From a virus, in IMG/VR virus record IMGVR_UViG_3300025417_000059, positions 1 to 31,451 of that record: DNA of 31,451 bases; one strand, given 5' to 3'. A program made the position numbers and the translations under genes. This document shows positions 1-9,796 of the stretch, one piece after another. The notes under the pieces are model-generated. The model had not been told where the DNA came from, made no database searches, and saw nothing but the letters and a program-made list of their open reading frames with translations. How positions within the stretch are numbered: position 1 is the first letter of the stretch; each line of letters opens with the position of its first letter.

Positions 1-147
1 AAACTGAGAAATTTGATTTTGAAGAATCGTTTGTGATTGTGTCAATTCTCTAGCTTGAACAGCTTGACCAGGTTTGAATAAAATGCGATGATAATTTTTT
101 GTTGGATCAAAATCATCAAAAAAAGGTGCCGTTGCGTAATTAATCAT
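1..147 (-). CDS. DUF4815-type virion protein, N-terminal fragment (3' part outside the window)
   Basis: Only the first 49 codons are present; the gene runs off the left edge. The start is the ATG at 147, preceded by a good ribosome site (AAGGTAAATTA). The N-terminus contains NYHRILFKPGQAVQARELTQ, which I recognise as the start of the DUF4815-type proteins found in the baseplate or fibre region of marine T4-like phages. It lies 9 nt downstream of gp8 in the same late operon, so it is probably a baseplate-attached or fibre protein. The exact role is unknown for the family. Confidence is high for the gene and moderate for the family. Confidence 0.75.
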   Translation of the reverse strand, partial: MINYATAPFFDDFDPTKNYHRILFKPGQAVQARELTQSQTILQNQISQF

Positions 148-156
148 TAATTTACC

Positions 157-1527
157 TTAAAATCGTAAAATTAGTCTTAGTTGTTCGTTACCGCCGGCTG
201 ATCTTTGTATTGGTTGTCTATTTTCGAAATACATCATATAACCAGAGCCGACGTTGAAATTTGTAGCGTTATATTGTAATAATACTCTTGAAGCACCAGA
301 AGTGTTTCCATAAATTGCAGAACTTAAAGTTGGTGTTCCGTATGTATTTATTAGCGAAATTACGTTGTTTGTTGAATCAAAAGAACAAACTGTTGCAGTA
401 TATGTAGCTGTCGAGAGTGAAGCACCCTGATAAACAGTTTCACCTGATGAAAATAAACCAGAACCAACTGATACTGTTGCTAAATCACTTGTATTATATA
501 TGCTGGCTGTTGGAGTGGTTCCATCTTTTAGTGTAGGATTTACAATGATACCTAACTGACGATATGAAATATTTGTTGGAACATTACAACTTTCAGAATC
601 ATAGAACTCTGCACTTACCATGATGTGATTGCAACCTAACTCAGAAACTGGATCGATTCCGTGACCGCCGATAGGTGAAATAATAGCATTTGCTGTTGCG
701 CCAGAGCCAGAATAACCAATTGTTGGCGATATCGCTACGTTTGCATATGTGTAATTATTTCCTGTATTCGTCATAATTACATCAACAACAATATTATTTG
801 TTACGTTTGCATAGCCTGTTGCACCAGTTCCGTCACCTGTTACAGTAACAGCAGTTGTTGTAAATCCATTCGAATAACTGTTACCAGAAGTTGTTACGTT
901 GATTGCATCGATTGAACCCATTTTTGCTGTGAATAACGGATTTGGTGTGTTATTTCCTACAGCGAGAGGAATCCAATTATTATCAAAGAAGTTCTTTTTC
1001 AGTCCTTTATCGATTGTTGTGACATAAATCCATTTGTAACCGTCTGCAAGATATAATGTATTAGATGAATTTAATACACCTGCTTGTAAAACTGGTTGAA
1101 CAGTAGACGGAGCACCTTTTGCATTTGATAAGCATTTGAAAATTTGATCGTAATTATTACGAACATAAAATTGTTGTGTTATGATACCATTCGAATCAAC
1201 AGTAAACATGTCATTATAATCAGTATACGGCGTGTATACATTGCCTGATGTCCAATCGATACGAGGAACTACTGGACACATATTAGATGTTGTCAATAGT
1301 TTAGCCGCAAACATATGCTTAAATGTCTGTTTAACATATGATTGAGATTGATTTGGTGTGGGAATATTTACATCATCGGGCCATGAATCTGGTTTACCCA
1401 AGAAAAAATATGATGTAGAATTTACATTGGGTGTGTAGCCAGTTCCAGTATTAACAAAGAAATATGTTAATTCAACTTCTACTGTCGAAGCGTATGTTGT
1501 AAGAATTCCGTTAACTGTATTTGCCAT
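157..1527 (-). CDS. gp8: Baseplate wedge protein gp8
   Basis: This 456-residue protein is a homologue of T4 gp8 (334 aa), a dimeric baseplate wedge component. Recognisable gp8 landmarks are the N-terminal fold with FFLGKPDSWPDD (about 41-52), a VPRIDW segment (87-92), GYKWIY (163-168), the SYRQLGIIVNP segment (321-331, compare KGFRQISIITNP in T4), and the C-terminus YMMYFENRQPI (430-440, compare EMIYMENRPPI). It is longer than T4 gp8 because of two insertions: a glycine-rich beta-repeat module at about 205-286 and a second one at about 340-425. No clear Shine-Dalgarno lies before the ATG; the leader reads TTAATAAATAGAAC. It sits after the gp6/gp7-like genes as in T4. Confidence 0.85.
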   Translation of the reverse strand: MANTVNGILTTYASTVEVELTYFFVNTGTGYTPNVNSTSYFFLGKPDSWPDDVNIPTPNQSQSYVKQTFKHMFAAKLLTTSNMCPVVPRIDWTSGNVYTPYTDYNDMFTVDSNGIITQQFYVRNNYDQIFKCLSNAKGAPSTVQPVLQAGVLNSSNTLYLADGYKWIYVTTIDKGLKKNFFDNNWIPLAVGNNTPNPLFTAKMGSIDAINVTTSGNSYSNGFTTTAVTVTGDGTGATGYANVTNNIVVDVIMTNTGNNYTYANVAISPTIGYSGSGATANAIISPIGGHGIDPVSELGCNHIMVSAEFYDSESCNVPTNISYRQLGIIVNPTLKDGTTPTASIYNTSDLATVSVGSGLFSSGETVYQGASLSTATYTATVCSFDSTNNVISLINTYGTPTLSSAIYGNTSGASRVLLQYNATNFNVGSGYMMYFENRQPIQRSAGGNEQLRLILRF

Positions 1528-1537
1528 GTTCTATTTA

Positions 1538-2893
1538 TTAAGCGTGTGTAACAGCAACAAATGTATTTTGTGTAGTGCCGTCGATGCTCATATATCTCGC
1601 TAAAATTGTTGAAGTTGATGGTATTGCATATGTTGTGGCGTTAACAGTTGAATTTAATGCAGAAACCCCATGAGTAAATGTTTGACTGGTACCTGCTGTA
1701 TTTGTAATCCAAACAAGAACTTCTTTGCCAGCCAACAAATTGGAAAGAGTAACAACTAAACCTGTTGATGTCTGGGCACGAACTAATGCATTATTTGAAA
1801 AATCGATTGTTATTGCTGTCTGTGCCGCCGGATAAACTAGTGGTGTGTAAACAAATCCTTTTTGTGGATTTACATACCCAGAAAATGATACCGATAAAGC
1901 ATTAAATGATGCTACTTGTGTTAAAGTATTCGATCCTACTGGTGTATTCCAAAATTGAATCTGTGTACCTCTGTTAGTATCACTAAAATTCTCTGCCGCA
2001 ACAAAATCAATTTTCGTAGGCGATGATGATGGAAATTGTGTTCCTGTGTACCCACTACCAGTAATACGCATCATTACATCATTTATTTGAACTGCTGTGG
2101 GAGCAGTTACAGAACCACGACCCATACGACCAATAATTACTGGATATGTATTTTGTCCAAAACTATCAATTACAACCCTAGTCGTAGAATTTGCTTTTCC
2201 TGTAATTTGCAACATATAATTTGTATTAGATGGCGCAAATGTAGAATAGTTATTACTTGCCGTTATTTGTATAAATGCATTGCTTGGATTAAATGATGAA
2301 TTATTGAATTGAATGTAACTATTTTGAGAAACGACATTTCCCGAAACAGTTAATGTCCCAGGAATGATCAGATTACTATTAGCAGTAATTGTTGATGTAT
2401 TTTGTAGTGCTGTATTGGCAATTAAATTTGCTGTGTTTGCTTGATTAAATGCCGCTTGAGCAATAGGTTCTGAAGTCAAAACTTGCAGATTGTTTGAATA
2501 AACTGTATTTGCATAAACGTTACCAGCAACACCTACACCACCAGAAACTACCAAAGCACCAGTATTTGTTGAATTGGAAGCAAAAGTACTTTGAATAAAG
2601 ACTTCTGTTTGATTTGTGATAATAACGTCTGCTAGACCGTCAGGATCAATAATTAGATTTTGGCCAGAACCTTTAGCCGTAGTGATTGTTGTTGCGTATA
2701 GATTACCAGCAATGTTTGCACCCAATGAACCAACGATAAGTTGATTGTTTGCATATAATGTTGAACCTAGAGCGGCACCACTAATACTAAATGAATTATT
2801 TGCACCTAAGTCTGTTGTGAGAAACAGCGATTGTGCTGGATTTGCATTTAAATTGTAACTAGGTGTTAAGCCTGAAACTTTTACTGTACTCAT
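1538..2893 (-). CDS. Tail-fibre-like / virion structural protein
   Basis: This 451-residue protein is low in charge and rich in Asn, Ser, Thr and Gly, as in trimeric beta-structured fibres. It contains TNTGALVVSGGVGVAGNVYA (about 110-129), a repeat typical of fibre proteins of marine T4-like phages, and a related copy near 52-66 (IVGSLGANIAGNLYA). The C-terminal 70 residues (GKEVLVWITNTAGTSQTF) look like a terminal beta-domain. It lies between the gp7-like and gp8 genes, with a ribosome site TAGGATAACAA before the ATG. The role is inferred: a fibre or baseplate-associated spike contacting the host. It has no recognisable enzyme motif. Confidence 0.6.
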   Translation of the reverse strand: MSTVKVSGLTPSYNLNANPAQSLFLTTDLGANNSFSISGAALGSTLYANNQLIVGSLGANIAGNLYATTITTAKGSGQNLIIDPDGLADVIITNQTEVFIQSTFASNSTNTGALVVSGGVGVAGNVYANTVYSNNLQVLTSEPIAQAAFNQANTANLIANTALQNTSTITANSNLIIPGTLTVSGNVVSQNSYIQFNNSSFNPSNAFIQITASNNYSTFAPSNTNYMLQITGKANSTTRVVIDSFGQNTYPVIIGRMGRGSVTAPTAVQINDVMMRITGSGYTGTQFPSSSPTKIDFVAAENFSDTNRGTQIQFWNTPVGSNTLTQVASFNALSVSFSGYVNPQKGFVYTPLVYPAAQTAITIDFSNNALVRAQTSTGLVVTLSNLLAGKEVLVWITNTAGTSQTFTHGVSALNSTVNATTYAIPSTSTILARYMSIDGTTQNTFVAVTHA

Positions 2894-2896
2894 TTG

Positions 2897-5644
2897 TTAT
2901 CCTAATAGAAGTGTTCTACCATCTTCGGTTATAATTATCGATCCGTTTTCTGCTAATAAGTCAACAACTTCAACAACTTGTACAATTCCAGATACCCAAA
3001 CATTACTTGTATTTGTGTTTTGTGTAAAAGATAGATACCCTGTTTGCGCTGAAGAATAAGCAGAATTTACTGTAATTGTTGTTCCAAGACCATGCTGATC
3101 TACGTGAACGATTTGTTTATAATTAACGCCATCAAATGAAACTGAGTCGTAAACGTGCATAAAATCACTAAAATACGAAACTGTATTACCAGTAGCAACG
3201 TTCCATGTGTTCGTGATGCTATTGATATTTATGATTGTTGAATTAGCGTTTGCTGTAGCAATTGCAACATTTGGTACTGATGTTATCCAGTTATCAAATA
3301 AGGTAATGCTATTCGATGTGACTGATTTTACATTTGAATAAAATGGGATCCCGTTTGTATATATTGTCAAAAAAGAATTTGCGGCAACGACGTTTGCTAC
3401 GTTTGAACCACTTAAATTTGTAAAATTGATCGTATTTGATGATCCAGATGCTACGTTTGCAACATAATTATAGTTACTTAATAGATAGCCTAGTTTATTC
3501 AAATTCAAATATTCACTTGTCATTGAACCATGAAAAGAAACATTATTTTTCAGTAGATTGTAAGCATTGTATTTCATACCAGCAGGATGTAAGAATGCCA
3601 ATGCTGTGTTTGCGTAATTTGCTAGTGCTTGTTCTACTTGTAAAATATAAGCATAATTGTTGTAATTTTGACTTTCTAACAAAGAGTATGCAGATGGCTG
3701 TCCATCAGAATTTTGATAAAAGCCTGCTCCGTATTGAACACCATTGCTGAAATTTACAGTTGCTTTGGCTGATCCATTTCCGTAAATCTTTCTTCCTGTT
3801 GTATAAATTCCAGATGTTGTTTGTACTAATGAAAGATTTGCACCAATGTCAACACCACTTCTTGCTATGTATATTGAGCCGTTGTTGTTGAAAGTACCAC
3901 TGTAATAGTACACTCTTATGTTGTAATTGTTTGCAGAATAATATGAAATAGAATCTACATTCGCAAAAAATGTTTGATTAGATAAAGTTCCTTGATATAA
4001 TAAGTCACCTTTTGCTGGACTGTTACTTAAAGAAACATTTGAAACTAATAAATCTTCTACACGCAACGATACGTTAGGAGTAGAAACGTAATCTTTACCT
4101 ACATTTGTTAATGTTATTTGTGTTACTTGACCGTATGATGTTGAGGATAATGAGAATGTTGCATCACCGCCAACTAATCCCGGAACATATAATGAAGCAC
4201 CAGATCCCGTTGCTGTATTAACAGAAACAGTAGGCAAACCATTTTGATATGACATTCCACCGAGAGGATACTTTGTGTTTCCAGTAGGATCAGAAACGTA
4301 TGTGATTTGTTGAATTGCGCCATTAGCTGCAACAGAAGTTACATTTGCATATGCGCCGTATCCAGAACCACCAGAAAAGACAATCTTATCATTTATTTGA
4401 TAATTCAAACCACCAGACGTAATTAGAACTGGTCCAAGAATACCCATCGAAGGTAATGATTCTAATGTAGAAATATCAGTTGAATAATATCCAACTGCAT
4501 TTGCACTTGTTGTAGCGTCGTAGCCAGAACCGCCAGATGTGATTGTTGTAGCAGAAATACCAAAAGTATTTAATATTGGAAATGTCAATGCATTAACTAA
4601 TTTTGTATTTGCATTTGCGTTAGTTAAGTTTGCAAAACCATACGAAACAGAATTTATTGAAAGCGATGCTTTAGATGCAATAGTATCATTTGGTACTAAG
4701 TAAACGTAATATGGTGTTGAATCAAGAGTAGTAAGTAGAGCGTTTGCATTTGAACCTGTACCAGAACCAGAAATGACGTTGATCTGTGTGTAGCTACCTG
4801 AGCGATAACCTTGACCTTTGTAAACAGGAGTAACATTAGTGATACTTGCATTTGTTACAGATGAAATGTAACCCGATGCACCGACTGGATTAGATACAGC
4901 AGGATTTAGACCGCCATAAAATACTACAGGATCGCCAACATTATAGCCAGAACCTGGATTATTTGGGTCAGGTGTCACAGATGAAACAACACCTAGAATC
5001 TGCGCTCTAACATTAGCTGAATTGATTAATACTGTAGCATTATGATTATCTACAACACGAACGAATTCGCCAGTTGTGAAATTTCTATCTATTCCAGAAA
5101 GAATCACTTGTGTTGTATTGTTGCTAATTGTTACGCCAGAAATTGTAGCGTAACCTTGAGAAGTCTCACCAAATACTCTATAATTTGTAGTCGATAGCCA
5201 TCTAGGATCAGACGTATATAAATTTAATAATTTAGTGATTGTCCATTTACCGTCAGATGCTTTTAGAATATAATCTTTTGCGTTATATATTTGAGCGTCT
5301 GAATTGTAAAGAACTCTAAAAAGAAACTGATATGACGCTGGAGTTCCTTTTGTCTTATACAATTCACTTGCAATTTTCGTTAATTTTCTTTGATCTACTA
5401 ACGCATTTTCAGGAAAGAAAGGAAGAAAATCATTCTTATAATATTGAAGAAACCCATCCATTGTGGAATCAATATCATAATAATTTGGTAAATTCTTTGC
5501 ACCGTATATTGCATTACCAGATTGTTCCAACCATTCATAATATGCTTGAAGAAACAATACAAAATTTTGATAATCTGGATTGTCTCGAATATATTCGGGT
5601 AATTGACTTGGAACAAGTAACGATGTTTTATTAATGTATGACAT
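2897..5644 (-). CDS. gp7: Large baseplate wedge protein in the gp7 position
   Basis: This 915-residue protein begins with a conserved helical domain: YQNFVLFLQAYYEWLE (about 25-40), then YKTKGTPASYQFLFRVLYNS (117-136) and YILKASDGKW (144-153), which recur in large baseplate proteins of marine T4-like phages. Much of the middle is made of glycine-rich beta modules (SGGSGY, GKDYVSTP and similar, about 220-550) that also occur in gp6 and gp8 here. It lies between gp6 and gp8, exactly where T4 has gp7 (1032 aa), the wedge initiator. The gp7 label rests on synteny and size; I did not recognise sequence similarity to T4 gp7. Its ATG overlaps the gp6 stop, implying translational coupling. Confidence 0.65.
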   Translation of the reverse strand: MSYINKTSLLVPSQLPEYIRDNPDYQNFVLFLQAYYEWLEQSGNAIYGAKNLPNYYDIDSTMDGFLQYYKNDFLPFFPENALVDQRKLTKIASELYKTKGTPASYQFLFRVLYNSDAQIYNAKDYILKASDGKWTITKLLNLYTSDPRWLSTTNYRVFGETSQGYATISGVTISNNTTQVILSGIDRNFTTGEFVRVVDNHNATVLINSANVRAQILGVVSSVTPDPNNPGSGYNVGDPVVFYGGLNPAVSNPVGASGYISSVTNASITNVTPVYKGQGYRSGSYTQINVISGSGTGSNANALLTTLDSTPYYVYLVPNDTIASKASLSINSVSYGFANLTNANANTKLVNALTFPILNTFGISATTITSGGSGYDATTSANAVGYYSTDISTLESLPSMGILGPVLITSGGLNYQINDKIVFSGGSGYGAYANVTSVAANGAIQQITYVSDPTGNTKYPLGGMSYQNGLPTVSVNTATGSGASLYVPGLVGGDATFSLSSTSYGQVTQITLTNVGKDYVSTPNVSLRVEDLLVSNVSLSNSPAKGDLLYQGTLSNQTFFANVDSISYYSANNYNIRVYYYSGTFNNNGSIYIARSGVDIGANLSLVQTTSGIYTTGRKIYGNGSAKATVNFSNGVQYGAGFYQNSDGQPSAYSLLESQNYNNYAYILQVEQALANYANTALAFLHPAGMKYNAYNLLKNNVSFHGSMTSEYLNLNKLGYLLSNYNYVANVASGSSNTINFTNLSGSNVANVVAANSFLTIYTNGIPFYSNVKSVTSNSITLFDNWITSVPNVAIATANANSTIININSITNTWNVATGNTVSYFSDFMHVYDSVSFDGVNYKQIVHVDQHGLGTTITVNSAYSSAQTGYLSFTQNTNTSNVWVSGIVQVVEVVDLLAENGSIIITEDGRTLLLG

Positions 5645-7710
5645 TATTTTGTAGTTACGTTAACAGTAATTGCAGAAGAATCATTTGAATCTAATGTTAT
5701 GATTTTGTCGTATGATGATGAAACAATTCTGTTTGATGCATATGCGTTAACACGAAGAATGCCATCGCTACTATTCAAAAGAACAGGATTAAAATTATTC
5801 AGTGTAACGATTCCATTTTCAAAATCTACTGTACCTGCATTAGATGTATCGCTATAACTTGTTAATATATTTTTAACGCCATTCACATAATAATATGTTC
5901 TTAGATTTGCATAATTTCCACGAATGACTGCAACACCTACAGCACCAGAGCCAGAGATATCAGAAATAACGACAGACGCTTGAGTATAGCCAGAACCACC
6001 AGATGTGATTGTGATTGCAGTAATAACACCACTAACTACAGTTGCATATGCTTTAGCACCAGTACCATCACCAGATATTGTAATTGTTGGATTTACGTAA
6101 CCAGAACCACCATTCGATACTGTTACCGAATCAATGTTTGTTGTTGAATCTGGTGCAATTTCAAAATATACAGTTGGATAATAATTACCAGAACTGTCGT
6201 ATTGTGCAAAAGAAGGAGTAATAGTTAATGCTTCGTCACCAACACCTCTTTCAATTGGATTATTAAAGTTAATAGTGTATGTTTGTTTTACGCCCAATTG
6301 GGGTATGATTCGTTTTTGTAAATATAAATCAAAATCTACAGCATAAATTGAACTGTCTAAACTTTGAAGATATTGAATTAAACCGCCAGCAACAAGAGTT
6401 GAGTTGAATGTGTTTAGATTATTATTGCAATATGTTATAATACCAGCATTAATCAAAGATGAAATTTGACTCGATGTTAATGTAGTATTTTTTGAATAAT
6501 ATATAACATTTGCGTCGAATAAAAGATATATGTAATCAACATCAACAATTTGAGGCGTGACTGTCAATACAGAAATTGGTGCAATGATATCATTGATAAT
6601 AACTGATTTTTGATTGTCAGTTAATGTATAGCCGCCAGTTGGTTTAACTGCTACAAATATTTTACCGTATTGTGGAATAGCTTGTTCTTCGCCACCCCAG
6701 ACATTAACTGCATCAAAAGTTAATCCAACTGTATTTTGTTGAATTAATGTTATATAATCGTCTTTTGTAACTGCACGATTTTGTGCAGAATATGATTTAG
6801 GTGCATTAAATTTAATAGAAGAAATTGATTCTTTTGCTGAACCATTTGATGCTGAAGTAACTGGTGTGATATTATAAGATGTCAGACCTTGTAGTGAATC
6901 CATCAATACAAAGTTATTTGCTCCAGCAGAAGAAGTTCCACTTGTAGAAATATATGAAAGACTAACGATATTACCATCAGATAATTTATTTCCTAATATA
7001 CCGTCACCAAAGTAAATTTCATAATATCCACTTGTTGTACTTTCTTGTAAAAAATATACTTTAGATGAACTATTAAGCGTTAAATAATTTGTTGCTAATG
7101 AATATACAGTATAACTTGTGTTAGATGACGATTGTTGAACGACAACTTGTAGCGTAGATGTATCTACATTAGCATCTTGTATTTGAAACGTATACGTTGG
7201 ATTTGTTGTGCTATTGACAGTATACGAGTATGTTGTAGGATTACCTTGTTTCAATATTACGTTACTGATAGAAGCAACATTATTTGCTGTATTGACAGTA
7301 TATGAAGTTGTTGTAACAAAGTTGTAGTTTACACCACCAACTGCTTGCGACATAAAATTTGTATATGCTGGTAACGTGAACGATGAATTTGCTACGCCAT
7401 TTGCTTGAAAATTAATAATTGCAGTTGGTGCGATTGCAGATTGTGGTGTATAATTTAATAATTTTGCATGTGAAACAACAGATGCTCTTTGAATTGCAGA
7501 ATCCAAGAACATTTCATTTGCTACCATATTTAAATAAAATGCATTATATTGTGTATTATATGCTAAAACATCTAATAAAACAGATAGGCTAGAACCACTA
7601 AAATTGTAATCTTTGAATGTGGATTGTGATTGCAAATAATTAATAAAGTTTTGCTTAATACTACTAAAATCTAAATCAGTAATTTGTATATTTGTATTAG
7701 AAGATGACAT
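5644..7710 (-). CDS. gp6: Baseplate wedge protein gp6
   Basis: This 688-residue homologue of T4 gp6 (660 aa) belongs to the gpJ-like wedge family that forms the inner baseplate ring. The N-terminus shows the family signature: DFSSIKQNFINYLQSQSTFKDYNFSG, then LLDVLAYNTQYNAFYLNMVANEMF (about 45-68; both shown only as landmarks), and RAVTKDDY (about 311-318), the conserved J-like motif. Residues 528-596 are an inserted glycine-rich beta-repeat (two GGSGY units with GDGTGA between) in the C-terminal region. It overlaps gp25 upstream by one base (coordinate 7710) and the gp7-like gene downstream, so the three are probably translationally coupled. Confidence 0.92.
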   Translation of the reverse strand: MSSSNTNIQITDLDFSSIKQNFINYLQSQSTFKDYNFSGSSLSVLLDVLAYNTQYNAFYLNMVANEMFLDSAIQRASVVSHAKLLNYTPQSAIAPTAIINFQANGVANSSFTLPAYTNFMSQAVGGVNYNFVTTTSYTVNTANNVASISNVILKQGNPTTYSYTVNSTTNPTYTFQIQDANVDTSTLQVVVQQSSSNTSYTVYSLATNYLTLNSSSKVYFLQESTTSGYYEIYFGDGILGNKLSDGNIVSLSYISTSGTSSAGANNFVLMDSLQGLTSYNITPVTSASNGSAKESISSIKFNAPKSYSAQNRAVTKDDYITLIQQNTVGLTFDAVNVWGGEEQAIPQYGKIFVAVKPTGGYTLTDNQKSVIINDIIAPISVLTVTPQIVDVDYIYLLFDANVIYYSKNTTLTSSQISSLINAGIITYCNNNLNTFNSTLVAGGLIQYLQSLDSSIYAVDFDLYLQKRIIPQLGVKQTYTINFNNPIERGVGDEALTITPSFAQYDSSGNYYPTVYFEIAPDSTTNIDSVTVSNGGSGYVNPTITISGDGTGAKAYATVVSGVITAITITSGGSGYTQASVVISDISGSGAVGVAVIRGNYANLRTYYYVNGVKNILTSYSDTSNAGTVDFENGIVTLNNFNPVLLNSSDGILRVNAYASNRIVSSSYDKIITLDSNDSSAITVNVTTK

Positions 7711-8102
7711 TACCTTGATCTCTGTAGAAGTAAGTTAACCGCTGTCGGTGAAGAATTATTACCTATAAAAAACGTCAAAGATACATTATAAGCATTTTGC
7801 TCTATATTTGGTTGAACAACAATCGATTGAATGGAAACTCTTGGTTCGAAATTTTTGATAGTATTTGTTATCTCATTTTGCAATAGCGAAGCAGTCAAAG
7901 GATCAATATTTTCAAACAATAATTTTGTTACATTTGAACCTATTTGTGGCTGAAACAATCTGTCGTAAGTATTTGTTAATAAAAGATTTCTGACTGATTT
8001 GATAACAGCTTGATCGTCGTATTTCATAGCGACATCGCCCGTAACAGGAACTTTGTTAAAGGTTAAGTCTAGATCGGAATATATTTTATTTAATGTAGCC
8101 AT
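7710..8102 (-). CDS. gp25: Baseplate wedge protein gp25
   Basis: This 130-residue protein matches T4 gp25 (132 aa), a lysozyme-fold-like wedge protein that joins sheath and baseplate. It has YSDLDLTF near the N-terminus, a central stretch of LLTNTYDRLFQPQIGSNV (37-54), and the conserved EPR triplet in NFEPRVSIQSIVVQPN (84-99), which in related sheath-initiator proteins nucleates the core bundle. It lies immediately upstream of gp6, the standard order in contractile phages. The leader TTAATAAATAATAC carries no Shine-Dalgarno and resembles the leader of gp8. Confidence 0.92.
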   Translation of the reverse strand: MATLNKIYSDLDLTFNKVPVTGDVAMKYDDQAVIKSVRNLLLTNTYDRLFQPQIGSNVTKLLFENIDPLTASLLQNEITNTIKNFEPRVSIQSIVVQPNIEQNAYNVSLTFFIGNNSSPTAVNLLLQRSR

Positions 8103-8118
8103 GTATTATTTATTAACG

Positions 8119-8958
8119 TTAATGTGAGCTATTTGCAGAATTTGCTGCTATTTTTGCTATCAAACTCGGCGTACCTATTACATTGTTAATTAAGCCAGTT
8201 TGTGTGTTGCCCATATTACTAAAAGAATTTAAAAACATATAATTTTGCAAAGTTGTCATTCCTGTACTATAAAAATTCCAGTCTTGAACTCTACTGTTAT
8301 ATAACGTTGTTTGTACATTAGCAATGTTATTTGCAATTGAATAAATTACATTTTCTGTTAATGTATTTGCTGTATTTCCTGAAATAATAACATTTGCTGA
8401 ATTTGAAATTGTTAATGTGTTAGATGCTAAAATATCATTAATAAACAAACTGGTCATACAGCCTAATGTCGAAATTGAATTTGCTATACCATCAGTTTTA
8501 TTTAATAACATTGTCAATTGAGAACCCATACCTATAATCATTGTGTATGTAGGTATAGTGTAGCTACCTGAATTTGCAGAAACGCCGGATATATTATTTG
8601 TGTGTGAACCGAAGTTTGAAACTTCTATAATACATGCATTTGCTGTATTTGCTAGATAAGCTGCCGCATTTGCTACAGCAGGTGATGATCCAGAAGTGTT
8701 ACTATTTGACATATATTGTGCAGTTGCACTTATTGAAATCAAATTCGGTGACATTTGAGTACAATATGTTATTGTTGGATTTTGAAAATAGTTAGTTCGA
8801 ATAATTGAACCATTTGCAAGATCACTTATTTGCCAAGCAGAAAAATTTGTATTGTTTGATACTAAATTTAAAGTATTTGCTTGATTAGACGATATATTAA
8901 TTAATGAACCGAATCTTGAACTATTAAAACTGTAATTAAAATTATTAAAAACGCCCAT
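8119..8958 (-). CDS. Unknown virion-operon protein, Asn-rich
   Basis: I do not recognise this 279-residue protein. It is rich in Asn, Ser, Ala and Thr with very few charges, which suggests an extracellular or virion beta/coiled fold. The N-terminus (MGVFNNFNYSFNSSRFGSLI) and repeated Ala-Asn-Thr stretches suggest a fibrous or oligomeric protein. It lies between the spike (8973-9794) and gp25 in a packed late operon, so it is probably a minor baseplate or hub component. No signal peptide or catalytic motif is visible. The start at 8958 follows a TAGGATTTTAT ribosome site. Confidence 0.6.
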   Translation of the reverse strand: MGVFNNFNYSFNSSRFGSLINISSNQANTLNLVSNNTNFSAWQISDLANGSIIRTNYFQNPTITYCTQMSPNLISISATAQYMSNSNTSGSSPAVANAAAYLANTANACIIEVSNFGSHTNNISGVSANSGSYTIPTYTMIIGMGSQLTMLLNKTDGIANSISTLGCMTSLFINDILASNTLTISNSANVIISGNTANTLTENVIYSIANNIANVQTTLYNSRVQDWNFYSTGMTTLQNYMFLNSFSNMGNTQTGLINNVIGTPSLIAKIAANSANSSH

Positions 8959-8972
8959 TATAAAATCCTATT

Positions 8973-9794
8973 TTAATATGCACTTTGCGGTGCTGGTGTT
9001 GTAGGTCCACCGCCTGATGGTGCAACGTGATCATGAATTGCGTCAAATAAACGCATAATAGATGTAGGTCCAAAAATATCAGAAACGACACCGCCTTGAT
9101 GTACTGATGAAGATGTTAAAGGTGAAATTACACTAGTTGTTGTTGTTACAGCACCGTTCGGTATAATAGGTCCTGGTGTAGAAAAACCAATATTAGCACC
9201 ACCGAGTGTTTCTAATCCACCAGTTGCAAACACTTTTCCGACTGCTGTTATTCCAGCATTAGATGATATTGCTCCCGCTGTAATTCCACCACTTACATTT
9301 AAATCGCCTTTAACGTTTACTACTCCACCAGTAATTAGCGTGATATCATTAGAAACGCCTGGAACCACGCCACCAGCAGAAATAGTAACTCCGCCAGTAG
9401 AAGATACATCCAAAGCACCTTCAACGTGTACATAGCTATCTGCGCCCGCTGTAGCATATAAAGAACCATCTATTTGAATATTGGAATCTCCGTAAACGTG
9501 TAGTTTAGAATCGCTATGAACTTCTATGTTACAGATGCCTTGTATTACTACGTTTTGATCATTTACAATAATTGAAAAATTATTACCATAAATTCTTTGT
9601 TCACAATCGCCGTTGGGTTTCATGTGAATAAATGTTCCTGTTTTTCCGTGTTGTAATAATATTTGTTCTTTACTTGGTGTGTCGTCCATTAATAGAAAAT
9701 GACCAGATTCACTTTGTTTTACATTAATGAATGGATAATTACCTATTTCTATTTGGTCTGTGTACCATATACTTCCCGCTGGAGCTTGAATCAT
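8973..9794 (-). CDS. gp5: Baseplate central spike (gp5 C-terminal beta-helix-like, separate gene)
   Basis: This 273-residue protein corresponds to the needle part of T4 gp5 without its OB and lysozyme domains. After an N-terminal region (GSIWYTDQIEIGNYPF) it has a run of short beta-strand repeats such as IVVQGICNIEVHSDSKLHVYG-type strands (about 70-175: INVKQ, IIVND, VVIQG, IEVHS, LHVYG, IQIDG, VHVEG, VTISAGG, VNVKGDLNVSGG), expected for a triple-stranded beta-helix. The C-terminus FDAIHDHVAPSGGGP (about 252-266) has the His-x-His pattern seen at metal-bound spike tips. The OB domain is encoded separately at 10667-11029. The function inferred is membrane puncture on sheath contraction. Confidence 0.75.
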   Translation of the reverse strand: MIQAPAGSIWYTDQIEIGNYPFINVKQSESGHFLLMDDTPSKEQILLQHGKTGTFIHMKPNGDCEQRIYGNNFSIIVNDQNVVIQGICNIEVHSDSKLHVYGDSNIQIDGSLYATAGADSYVHVEGALDVSSTGGVTISAGGVVPGVSNDITLITGGVVNVKGDLNVSGGITAGAISSNAGITAVGKVFATGGLETLGGANIGFSTPGPIIPNGAVTTTTSVISPLTSSSVHQGGVVSDIFGPTSIMRLFDAIHDHVAPSGGGPTTPAPQSAY

Positions 9795-9796
9795 TA

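Noticed and set aside
3226-3233. CATAAATA on the minus strand inside the gp7-like gene
   Set aside because: It has one mismatch, lies deep inside a gene over 300 nt from the next start, and is expected by chance at this AT content.
2036-5634. Plus-strand ORFs inside the gp7-like and fibre genes
   Set aside because: They are shadows of long minus-strand structural genes with biased composition; no ribosome sites or motifs.
670-6129. Diversity-generating retroelement target repeats
   Set aside because: The repeats in baseplate genes are protein-level beta modules; no reverse transcriptase or template repeat is present in the window.
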